Part shown: positions 1 to 5,400 of the stretch, in pieces
Layout: every line of letters starts with the position of its first letter
Numbering within the stretch: the first letter of the stretch is position 1
DNA from: an uncultured Corynebacterium sp.
GTDB taxonomy: Bacteria > Actinomycetota > Actinomycetes > Mycobacteriales > Mycobacteriaceae
Length of the DNA: 5,469 bases
Direction: 5' to 3'
Assembly: GCA_946222625.1 (NCBI GenBank)
Contig: CAMILJ010000140.1
Span: 1-5,469, forward strand
Notes under the pieces: generated by a model
What the model saw: the letters and a program-made list of their open reading frames with translations, nothing else
What the model was told of the DNA's origin: nothing
Databases searched by the model: none
Position numbers and translations under genes: made by a program

Positions 1-349
1 GGTACTCAATATTGCCCGCCGCGGTGCGCGAGGACATGAGGTTGAACTGCTGGAAGATCATGCCGATGTTGCGGCGGATGCCGCGCAGCTTGGACTCGGG
101 AAGGGGGACGACATCGGTGCCGTCGAGAAGCAGCTGCCCCGAGGTCGGCTTGTCCAGACCGTTGATTATGCGCACCAGCGTGGACTTGCCCGCGCCGGAG
201 AAGCCGATGATGCCGATGATCTCGCCGGGCTCGACGGTCAGGGAGACATTATCGAGCGCGGTGGTGGTGGTTTTCTTATTTTTAAAGACTTTGGTGATGT
301 TACGGAATTCAATCCGGGTGCCCTGGTGGGCGCCAGTGTGTTCAGTCAC
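1..349 (-). CDS. metN: MetN, ATPase of the methionine ABC importer (N-terminal part, cut by the window edge)
   Basis: Cytoplasmic ATP-hydrolysing subunit that, with the MetI permease and a MetQ lipoprotein, drives uptake of D- and L-methionine. The 116 codons visible read as an ABC-transporter nucleotide-binding domain: a first beta strand beginning IEFRNITKVF (residues 13-22), the Walker A loop GFSGAGKST (49-57, with K55) in the form typical of MetN, and the Q-loop region IGMIFQQFNL (95-104) followed by SSRT (106-109). Walker B, the ABC signature and the regulatory C-terminal ACT-like (NIL) domain of full-length MetN (about 340 residues) lie outside. The start is GTG at 349, chosen because AAAGGA lies about 8 nt upstream on this strand and no better in-frame start exists. 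It follows two metQ genes on the same strand, 110 bp after the second, so it is probably the third gene of one operon. Family assignment is firm; that it is metN and not another importer ATPase rests on motif style and its metQ neighbours. Confidence 0.93.
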   Translation of the reverse strand, partial: MTEHTGAHQGTRIEFRNITKVFKNKKTTTTALDNVSLTVEPGEIIGIIGFSGAGKSTLVRIINGLDKPTSGQLLLDGTDVVPLPESKLRGIRRNIGMIFQQFNLMSSRTAAGNIEY

Positions 350-352
350 GTG

Positions 353-359
353 GTTTTTC
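353..359 (-). promoter_or_regulatory. Ribosome binding site of metN
   Basis: On the minus strand the sequence reads AAAGGAAAAACCAC followed by the GTG start codon. The AAGGA core is spaced about 8 nt from GTG, which supports a non-ATG start for metN. Confidence 0.7.
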
Positions 360-402
360 CTTTGTACGTGTCCGTGTAGTGAATAAGCAGGGAGTAACGG
401 GC

Positions 403-444
403 AAAATCCCCCGGGTCACGCAAACCAGCGTGAGCGCGCGGGGG
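403..444 (-). terminator. GC-rich stem-loop between metQ and metN (attenuator-like or 3'-end protecting hairpin)
   Basis: Read on the minus strand, CCCCCG (444-439) pairs with CGGGGG (413-408), and inside it TCACGC (433-428) pairs with GCGTGA (421-416) around the 6-nt loop TGGTTT. The two stems are separated by an asymmetric internal loop of 5 and 2 nt. The structure is followed by ATTTTG, a short T run at 406-403. It begins 15 nt after the stop of the second metQ gene and ends well before the metN ribosome site. The short T run makes it a weak intrinsic terminator at best. It could act as a partial terminator or as a barrier to 3'-to-5' mRNA decay, either of which would give more binding protein than ATPase and permease. 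The pairing is seen directly; the function is inferred. Confidence 0.6.
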
Positions 445-459
445 AGGAGGGAGATTCGC

Positions 460-1365
460 TTAGCTGGAGGAGGCTTCCTCTTCCAGGCGGTCCAGAATCT
501 CCTGAAGCTCTGCCTGTGGTTTATCCACAAAGATGGTGGTGCCACCCGTGGTGTCCTGCACCGCGGCCTTCACTTCATCGGAGAGGTAGAGCTCAGCCAG
601 CTTCTTGACCTTCTCATTGTCCTTGTCCTTTTCCTGCACAGCCCACACGTTGACGTAGGGGTCGAACAGGATCTTCGGGTCAGCGTTGGGGTTTTCCGGG
701 TCGTCGTAAAGCACGGCGTCGGCCGGGTCGATACCCGCACGCTTGAAGAAGGAGTTGGTGATGATGGCAGGCTTGCCTTCGCCGAAGGCGGACGGGGTCT
801 GGGAAGCATCGACCGGGGTGATGCTCACCTTGGAAGCGGACTCGTCGATGTCGGCGGGATCCGGGGTGAGCTTGCCCTCTTCCTTGAGCTTCAGCAAACC
901 GTTGGCTGCCAGCAGGTTGATGGCGCGGCCCTGGTTGGTGGCGTCGTTAGGAATGGCGATGTCCTGGCCCTCGATGCCGTCGATGCTGTCGTGGCCCTTC
1001 CAGAACAAAGGCATGGGGTAGACCTGCGTGGACGCCACCGGGACGAGGTTCGTGCCGTTGCCTACGTTGTACTCAGCGAGGAACTTCAGGTGCTGGAACT
1101 TGTTGGTATCCGTGCTGCCCTCAGCCAGGGACTGGTTGGGGGTGGCGTAGTCGGTGAAGCTCTTCATCTCGATCTCGATGCCTTCTTGAGCAGCGAGTTC
1201 TTTGAGCACGCCCCACTCTGGAAGCTCGGCGTCGGTGGTGCCGATGATGATGGGATCCTCGGCGGTACCAGCGGCGAAATCGGAGCTTGCAGACGAGCAG
1301 GCGACCAAGCTGGTAGCGGCAGCGAGACTAGCTGCAGCGGCTGCTACGAGACGGCGGATGCGCAT
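460..1365 (-). CDS. metQ: MetQ/NlpA-family methionine-binding lipoprotein, second tandem copy
   Basis: Substrate-binding lipoprotein of a methionine-type ABC importer, predicted to be anchored on the outer face of the cytoplasmic membrane. It has 301 residues, close to the family norm. The N-terminus has a basic RIRR stretch, a hydrophobic alanine-rich segment and the lipobox LVAC with the lipidated Cys at residue 23. Family landmarks follow: IGTTDAELPEW (41-51), NKFQHLKFLAEYN (88-100), IPNDATNQGRA (138-148, R147 being the likely carboxylate-binding Arg), a conserved Asn at 204 and PYVNVWAV (236-243), whose N239 probably corresponds to the ligand-binding Asn known from proteobacterial MetQ. 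The start ATG at 1365 has AAAGGA 6 nt upstream. It lies 35 bp after the first copy, from which it differs mainly at the N-terminal linker, around residues 221-235 (a short insertion) and at the extreme C-terminus (ASSS tail). Binding of methionine, a derivative or a peptide cannot be told apart from sequence alone. Confidence 0.93.
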   Translation of the reverse strand: MRIRRLVAAAAASLAAATSLVACSSASSDFAAGTAEDPIIIGTTDAELPEWGVLKELAAQEGIEIEMKSFTDYATPNQSLAEGSTDTNKFQHLKFLAEYNVGNGTNLVPVASTQVYPMPLFWKGHDSIDGIEGQDIAIPNDATNQGRAINLLAANGLLKLKEEGKLTPDPADIDESASKVSITPVDASQTPSAFGEGKPAIITNSFFKRAGIDPADAVLYDDPENPNADPKILFDPYVNVWAVQEKDKDNEKVKKLAELYLSDEVKAAVQDTTGGTTIFVDKPQAELQEILDRLEEEASSS

Positions 1366-1436
1366 GATTCGTCCTTTACTAGTTAGTCAGTGAAGGCTGC
1401 TTAAACCTGTTCTTCGAGGCGGTCCAGAATCTCCTG
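485..1436. repeat. Dispersed direct repeats shared by the two metQ copies
   Basis: Several perfect nucleotide matches link the two lipoprotein genes: 20 bp at 485-504 and 1417-1436 (encoding LQEILDRLEE region near the C-terminus), 23 bp at 919-941 and 1833-1855 (the NQGRA region), and 29 bp at 1079-1107 and 1993-2021 (the NKFQHLKFL region). The span given covers only the first pair; the others lie within the two genes. Offsets of 932 and 914 bp between equivalent points reflect the tandem duplication and a short length difference. These are remnants of gene duplication, kept by protein conservation and shared codon bias, not mobile-element ends. Confidence 0.7.
1372..1377 (-). promoter_or_regulatory. 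Ribosome binding site of the second metQ copy
   Basis: AAAGGA on the minus strand, 6 nt before the ATG at 1365 (AAAGGACGAATC then ATG). It fixes that start codon and lies within the 35-bp gap between the two metQ genes, which shows no terminator, so the genes are probably co-transcribed. Confidence 0.75.
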
Positions 1437-2291
1437 GAGCTCCTCCTGGGAGCGGTCCACGGCCACGGCGGTGTCGCCGGAGGACTTCAGGACTGCGTCG
1501 GTGACCTTCTGGTCCTTCCACAGCTTGGCCAGCTCGTGGAGGGTTTCGTTATCGGCGTCGTCGGCACGCACGGCCCAGACGTTGATGTAGGGCTCGGCCT
1601 CGGTGGAGTCCGGATCATCCTGAGCAACGGCGGACTGCGGGTCAATGCCAGCGCGCTCGAGGAAGGAGTTGTTGATAACGGCAGGCTTGCCCTCGCCGTA
1701 GGCGGCCGGGGTCTGCGCGGCGTCCACCGGGGTGACCTTGACCTTGGACTTCTCCTCATCGATGTCCAGCGGGGTCGGGGTCAGCGGGCTGTTCTCCTTG
1801 AGCGTGACCAGGCCTTCCTGGACCAGCAGGCCGATGGCGCGGCCCTGGTTGGTGGAGTCGTTCGGGATGGCGACTTCCTGGCCCTCGATGTCAGCGAGGT
1901 CCTTGTGGTCCTTCCAGTAGATAGCCAGCGGGTAGATCTCGGTGGCCGCCAGCGGCACGAGGTCGGTGCCGTTGCCCTTGTTGTACTCGGCCAGGAACTT
2001 CAGGTGCTGGAACTTGTTGGTCGTCAGCTTGCCCTGATCCAGAGCCTGGTTCGGGGTGTTGTAGTCGGCGAAGTTTTCCAGCTTGACGTCGAAGCCGGCC
2101 TCCTTGGCCAGGTCCTGGAATACGGCCCACTCTTCCATGTTGGCGTCGGTGGTGCCGATGGTGATGGTGGAGTCCTTGGTGATGGCCTCGCCGGAGTTCT
2201 CGGACTCAGCGGAGTCTGAGGAGCACGCAACCAGGCCGGTTGCGGCGATGACGGCTGCCGAGGTGGCGGCAAGTACGCGACGGATGCTCAT
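1401..2291 (-). CDS. metQ: MetQ/NlpA-family methionine-binding lipoprotein, first tandem copy
   Basis: Promoter-proximal gene of the operon, encoding a 296-residue substrate-binding lipoprotein of the MetQ type for an ABC importer. The signal peptide starts MSIRRVL, runs through a hydrophobic stretch and ends in the lipobox LVAC with Cys23; a Ser/Glu-rich linker (24-36) follows. Conserved segments are IGTTDANMEEW (45-55), NKFQHLKFLAEYN (92-104), IPNDSTNQGRA (142-152, R151), TPVDAAQTPAAYGEGKPA (187-204), an Asn at 208 and PYINVWAV (234-241, N237), the positions expected to contact methionine in characterised MetQ proteins. The start ATG at 2291 has AGGAA 7 nt upstream and no better alternative. 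Its codons are strongly biased to G/C in third position, which opens long antisense frames. By eye it shares somewhat more than half its residues with the second copy. It may bind the same ligand with different affinity or a related one such as D-methionine, methionine sulfoxide or a small peptide; sequence does not decide. Confidence 0.94.
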   Translation of the reverse strand: MSIRRVLAATSAAVIAATGLVACSSDSAESENSGEAITKDSTITIGTTDANMEEWAVFQDLAKEAGFDVKLENFADYNTPNQALDQGKLTTNKFQHLKFLAEYNKGNGTDLVPLAATEIYPLAIYWKDHKDLADIEGQEVAIPNDSTNQGRAIGLLVQEGLVTLKENSPLTPTPLDIDEEKSKVKVTPVDAAQTPAAYGEGKPAVINNSFLERAGIDPQSAVAQDDPDSTEAEPYINVWAVRADDADNETLHELAKLWKDQKVTDAVLKSSGDTAVAVDRSQEELQEILDRLEEQV

Positions 2292-2297
2292 AGTGGG

Positions 2298-2302
2298 TTC
2301 CT
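2298..2302 (-). promoter_or_regulatory. Ribosome binding site of the first metQ copy
   Basis: AGGAA on the minus strand followed by CCCACT and the ATG at 2291-2289, a normal Shine-Dalgarno spacing that supports this start. Confidence 0.65.
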
Positions 2303-2321
2303 AGTGTCCCTTCTTGGTTTG

Positions 2322-2343
2322 TGCGGTAAGTCGTATCACCGCA
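2322..2343 (-). promoter_or_regulatory. Inverted repeat in the metQ leader, operator-like
   Basis: Perfect 6-bp arms TGCGGT (2322-2327) and ACCGCA (2338-2343) flank a 10-bp centre that itself carries a central CG and one more symmetric A/T pair, so 16 of 22 positions are symmetric. The centre-to-centre spacing of the arms is 16 bp, which would suit a dimeric regulator; as RNA it could also form a short hairpin with a 10-nt loop. It sits about 30-50 bp upstream of the metQ start, near where transcription may begin. It does not resemble the McbR or LexA consensus, and I do not recognise a regulator for it. Confidence 0.4.
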
Positions 2344-2345
2344 GG

Positions 2346-2372
2346 AGTATGCACTGCACGAAAAACTAGCAA
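2346..2372 (-). promoter_or_regulatory. Candidate promoter of the metQ-metQ-metN operon
   Basis: On the minus strand a possible -10 CATACT (2351-2346) lies 15 bp after a possible -35 TTGCTA (2372-2367). The spacing is short and the -10 imperfect, so this is only the best candidate found in the gap; corynebacterial -35 elements are often weak. If correct, transcription would start near 2339, inside the inverted repeat at 2322-2343, giving a leader of about 48 nt, too short for a SAM riboswitch. Confidence 0.3.
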
Positions 2373-2376
2373 CGAT

Positions 2377-2392
2377 TGAACCGCTTTGTCTA
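2377..2392 (-). promoter_or_regulatory. Partial McbR-like operator upstream of metQ
   Basis: The minus strand reads TAGAC-AAAGCG-GTTCA. The corynebacterial methionine/cysteine repressor McbR recognises TAGAC-N6-GTCTA; here the first half is perfect and the second matches 3 of 5. Position just upstream of the candidate metQ promoter and the methionine-uptake role of the operon make repression by McbR plausible. With only one full half-site, chance similarity cannot be excluded. Confidence 0.35.
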
Positions 2393-2417
2393 TCCGAGTA
2401 TTTGTTCAACGAAAACC

Positions 2418-2445
2418 TTGACTGGAATACGTGTTCGAATATAGT
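2418..2445 (+). promoter_or_regulatory. Promoter of dnaE2
   Basis: A -35 element TTGACT (2418-2423) and a -10 element TATAGT (2440-2445) are separated by 16 bp, each one base from the sigma-70-type consensus. Transcription should begin at about 2451-2453, only a few bases before the dnaE2 ATG at 2456. The SOS box fills the spacer, the classic arrangement for LexA blocking RNA polymerase. Confidence 0.7.
2423..2438 (+). promoter_or_regulatory. LexA binding site (SOS box) controlling dnaE2
   Basis: The 16-mer TGGAATACGTGTTCGA matches the corynebacterial SOS-box consensus TCGAA(A/C)ANNTGTTCGA at 12 of 14 defined positions. The right half TGTTCGA is perfect; the mismatches are at positions 2 and 6 of the left half. 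It lies between the -35 and -10 hexamers of the dnaE2 promoter, so LexA would block initiation until DNA damage triggers its RecA-dependent self-cleavage. The consensus is recalled from the literature; damage-induced control of dnaE2 is established in mycobacteria. Confidence 0.8.
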
Positions 2446-2455
2446 GTGTGGGGCT

Positions 2456-5400
2456 ATGAGATTCAATGGGGGTGAGGCGCTGCCGTGGTCCCGGGTGGAG
2501 AGGATCCTCTCTGGCCGCCCGGGGCCCATTCCGGTGCCGGTGGACCACCTTCCGGGGTCGGCAGAGGAGCTGGAGGCCGGGCATTCCACCGTGCCTTTCG
2601 TGGAGCTGCATGCGGTGAGCTCGTATAGCTTCCTCCATGGCGCCTCCGAGCCGGAGGAGCTCGTGGCGCGCGCTGTCGAGCTGGGTCTGCAGGGGATTGC
2701 GCTGGTAGATCGGGATGGATTCTATGGCCTCATGAAATTTGCAGAGGCCGCCGCCAAGGTGGGTCTGCCCGCTGTCTTTGGTGCGGAGCTTAGCTTCGAC
2801 CCGGCCCCGCTGACCGTCCTGGCGCGCACACCGGAGGGTTATCGGCGGCTATCCCGACTCATCGCCCGCGCGCACATGGAGGCGGGGGAGAAAGGGGCGG
2901 TGTCCTATCCTCCTCTGCCGGAGATCGGTGCGCAGCTGCAGGACGAATGCCTCTTCCTGGTGGGCTGGGAGTGGGCGGAGTATTTCGATCTTTTGGTCGA
3001 TGGAATAAAAATAGACAGCATGGTTCTGGAGTATGCATGTACCCAGCTTCCGGAAGACGCGGACCATCACCTATTGCTGGATTCCTTGCCGGTTCATCGC
3101 GCCATCGCCACTGCGCGCCCAGCTGCCGCCACACGGCAACATGCGCGGCTGGCCGGCGCCAAACAAGCCTTGTCCAGACGCCTCGCGCTTGCCGACGCCT
3201 CCCCCAACTCCCACCCCATGGGCTCGTCCTGGCTGCGCTCCGGGGAACAGATGGCGCAGCTGTTTCCAGAACGCCCGGAACTCATCGCGGAAACCGTCCG
3301 CGTCCTCGAAGAATGCAGCTTCACGTGGGAGGCATTGGTCCCGAACCTCCCTGACTTCGACGTGCCGGAAGGGCGCACCGAGATGTCCTGGCTGGAACAC
3401 CTCACCTTCGAGCGTGCGAAAGCGCGCTATGCCACGCGGTCTAAGGAGATTCGGCGCAGGGCGTGGGAGCAGATGCGGTATGAGTTGGGCGTGGTCAAGC
3501 AGCTGGGCTTTCCCGGCTACTTCCTCATCGTGTGTGATCTGGTGGATTTTTGTAAGCGGGAAAACATCCTGTGTCAGGGGCGCGGATCGGCGGCGAACTC
3601 CGCGGTGTGCTTCGCGCTGGGGATTACGAATGCGGAGCCGATTTCCGCGGGCCTGCTCTTTGAGCGCTTCCTCTCCCCGGACCGTGACGGCCCGCCGGAT
3701 ATTGACATTGATATTGAATCGGGGAGGCGCGAGGAGGTTATTCAGTACGTCTATGCCAAACACGGTCGCGAGAGGGCGGCGCAGGTGGCTAACGTGATCA
3801 CGTACCGCCGCAAAGGCGCGCTGCGGGATGCCGCCCGCGCGTTGGGGTATCCGCAGGGCTCGGCCGATGCCTGGTCGAAGGGTATTGCGCCCGCGCCTAG
3901 CGCCGTTGAATCTTTGGCCGAGCAGTTCCTGGGGCAACCGCGGCACCTGGGTATCCACTCCGGCGGCATGGTGCTGTGTGATCGGCCGATTGCGGATGTT
4001 GTGCCCGTGGAGTGGGCGCGCATGGAGAACCGCTCGGTGCTGCAGTGGGATAAGGACGATTGCGCCGCAGCCGGGCTGGTGAAGTTCGACCTGCTGGGCC
4101 TGGGCATGCTTGAAGCCCTGCATCACATGATGGACTTGGTGGAGGAGAGCACCGGCAGGGTAGTTAACTTGTGGGAGCTGGACCTGGCGGACCCGGAAGT
4201 CTATGACATGCTTTGCCGCGCGGATGCGGTGGGCGTGTTCCAGGTGGAATCGCGCGCGCAGCTGAGCACGCTGCCGAGGCTCAAACCGCGGGTCTTCTTC
4301 GACCTCGTGGTGGAGGTCGCACTCATCCGGCCGGGCCCCATCCAGGGCGGGTCGGTGCATCCTTATCTGCGCCGCCGCGATGGCAAGGAGCCGGTGACCT
4401 ATGACCACCCGGTGCTGGAGAAGTCCCTGGGCAAGACGCTGGGGATTCCGCTCTTTCAGGAGCAGCTCATGCAGATTGCTGTCGATGCCGCCGGGTTCAG
4501 CGGCGCGGAAGCGGATGACCTGCGGCGCGCGATGGGGTCGAAACGCTCGCCGGCCAAGATGGCGGCGCTCAAGCAGCGCTTTTATGAGGGCCTGGAGGAA
4601 ACCAACGGGATCGTCGGGGAGGTGGCGGATAAGCTGTGGGCCAAGATCGTGGCCTTCGCCGCGTACGGCTTCCCGGAGTCCCACTCGCAGTCTTTTGCCT
4701 CCTTGGTGTACTTTTCGGCGTGGTTTAAGCGCTATTATCCGGCGCAGTTTTGCGTGGGCTTGTTGCGCGCGCAGCCGATGGGCTTCTATTCGCCGCAGTC
4801 CCTCATTCAGGATGCCCGCCGCCACGGCGTGGAGGTGCTGCCGGTCAGCGTCAACGAATCGGGCCGCGAGGCGCGCGTGGTGGTGGGCGCGGACGGCCAG
4901 GCGCGCATTCGCCTGGGCCTTAACCTCATCAAAGGCTTGGGTGATAAGGCCGCCGACCGCATTGAGGCGGCCGCGCCGTTTGCCGACGTCCCCGATCTCT
5001 CCCGCCGCGCCGACCTCACCGTCGATCACGTGGAGGCCCTCGCGGTGGCGGGGGCCTTGGATGTGTTTGGGGTGGACCGCCGCCAGGCACTGTGGCAGGC
5101 CGGTGTTGCCGCGACGGAGCGGGCGGGGATGCTGCCGGGTCTTTCTGCCATTGAGGCGCCGTCCTTGCCGGGGATGAGCGCTTTCGAGCTCATGGCGGCG
5201 GACGTGGCCAGCACCGGCGTGACCCACAACCAGCAGCCCATGGAGCAGGTGCGTGGGGCATTGCAGTCCCGCGGCATCCTATCGGCGGCGGATCTGCCGG
5301 CCGTGGAGGATGGCACCCGCGTGCGCATCGCCGGGGTGGTCACGCACCGCCAGCGCCCGCAGACCGCGGGCGGGGTGGTCTTCTTCGGTTTGGAGGATGA

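Noticed and set aside
379..1386. 335-codon plus-strand open frame opposite the second metQ
   Set aside because: Antisense to an intact lipoprotein gene, composed mostly of Gly, Val, Leu and Asp as expected from reverse-complemented codons, with no domain or ribosome site. Treated as a shadow, as is the 1536-2219 frame opposite the first metQ.
2292..2455. Possible SAM riboswitch in the metQ leader
   Set aside because: The leader is short (under about 160 nt at most, about 48 nt from the candidate promoter) and shows none of the multi-helix SAM riboswitch core; only a single 6-bp inverted repeat is present.
2206..2638. Minus-strand open frames of 127 and 82 codons crossing the metQ/dnaE2 intergenic region
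   Set aside because: They overlap the 5' ends of both real genes and the promoters, have low-complexity Pro/Arg/Ser-rich products, and have no ribosome site or family resemblance.
3012..3027. TAGAC-N6-GTTCT inside dnaE2, resembling an McbR site
   Set aside because: Only the first half matches, it is deep inside a coding region, and dnaE2 has no sulfur-metabolism role. Chance match.
2980..3030. Locally AT-richer patch in dnaE2 with rarer codons
   Set aside because: Reading frame stays open and the protein continues into normal DnaE2 sequence. It falls in the poorly conserved PHP region, so relaxed constraint explains it better than an insertion or frameshift.
3071..5227. Very long open frame (718 codons) on the minus strand opposite dnaE2
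   Set aside because: Its product is Arg/His/Ala-rich without recognisable domains, and it lies exactly antisense to a convincing polymerase. High G/C in third codon positions removes stops from this frame, so it is a shadow.
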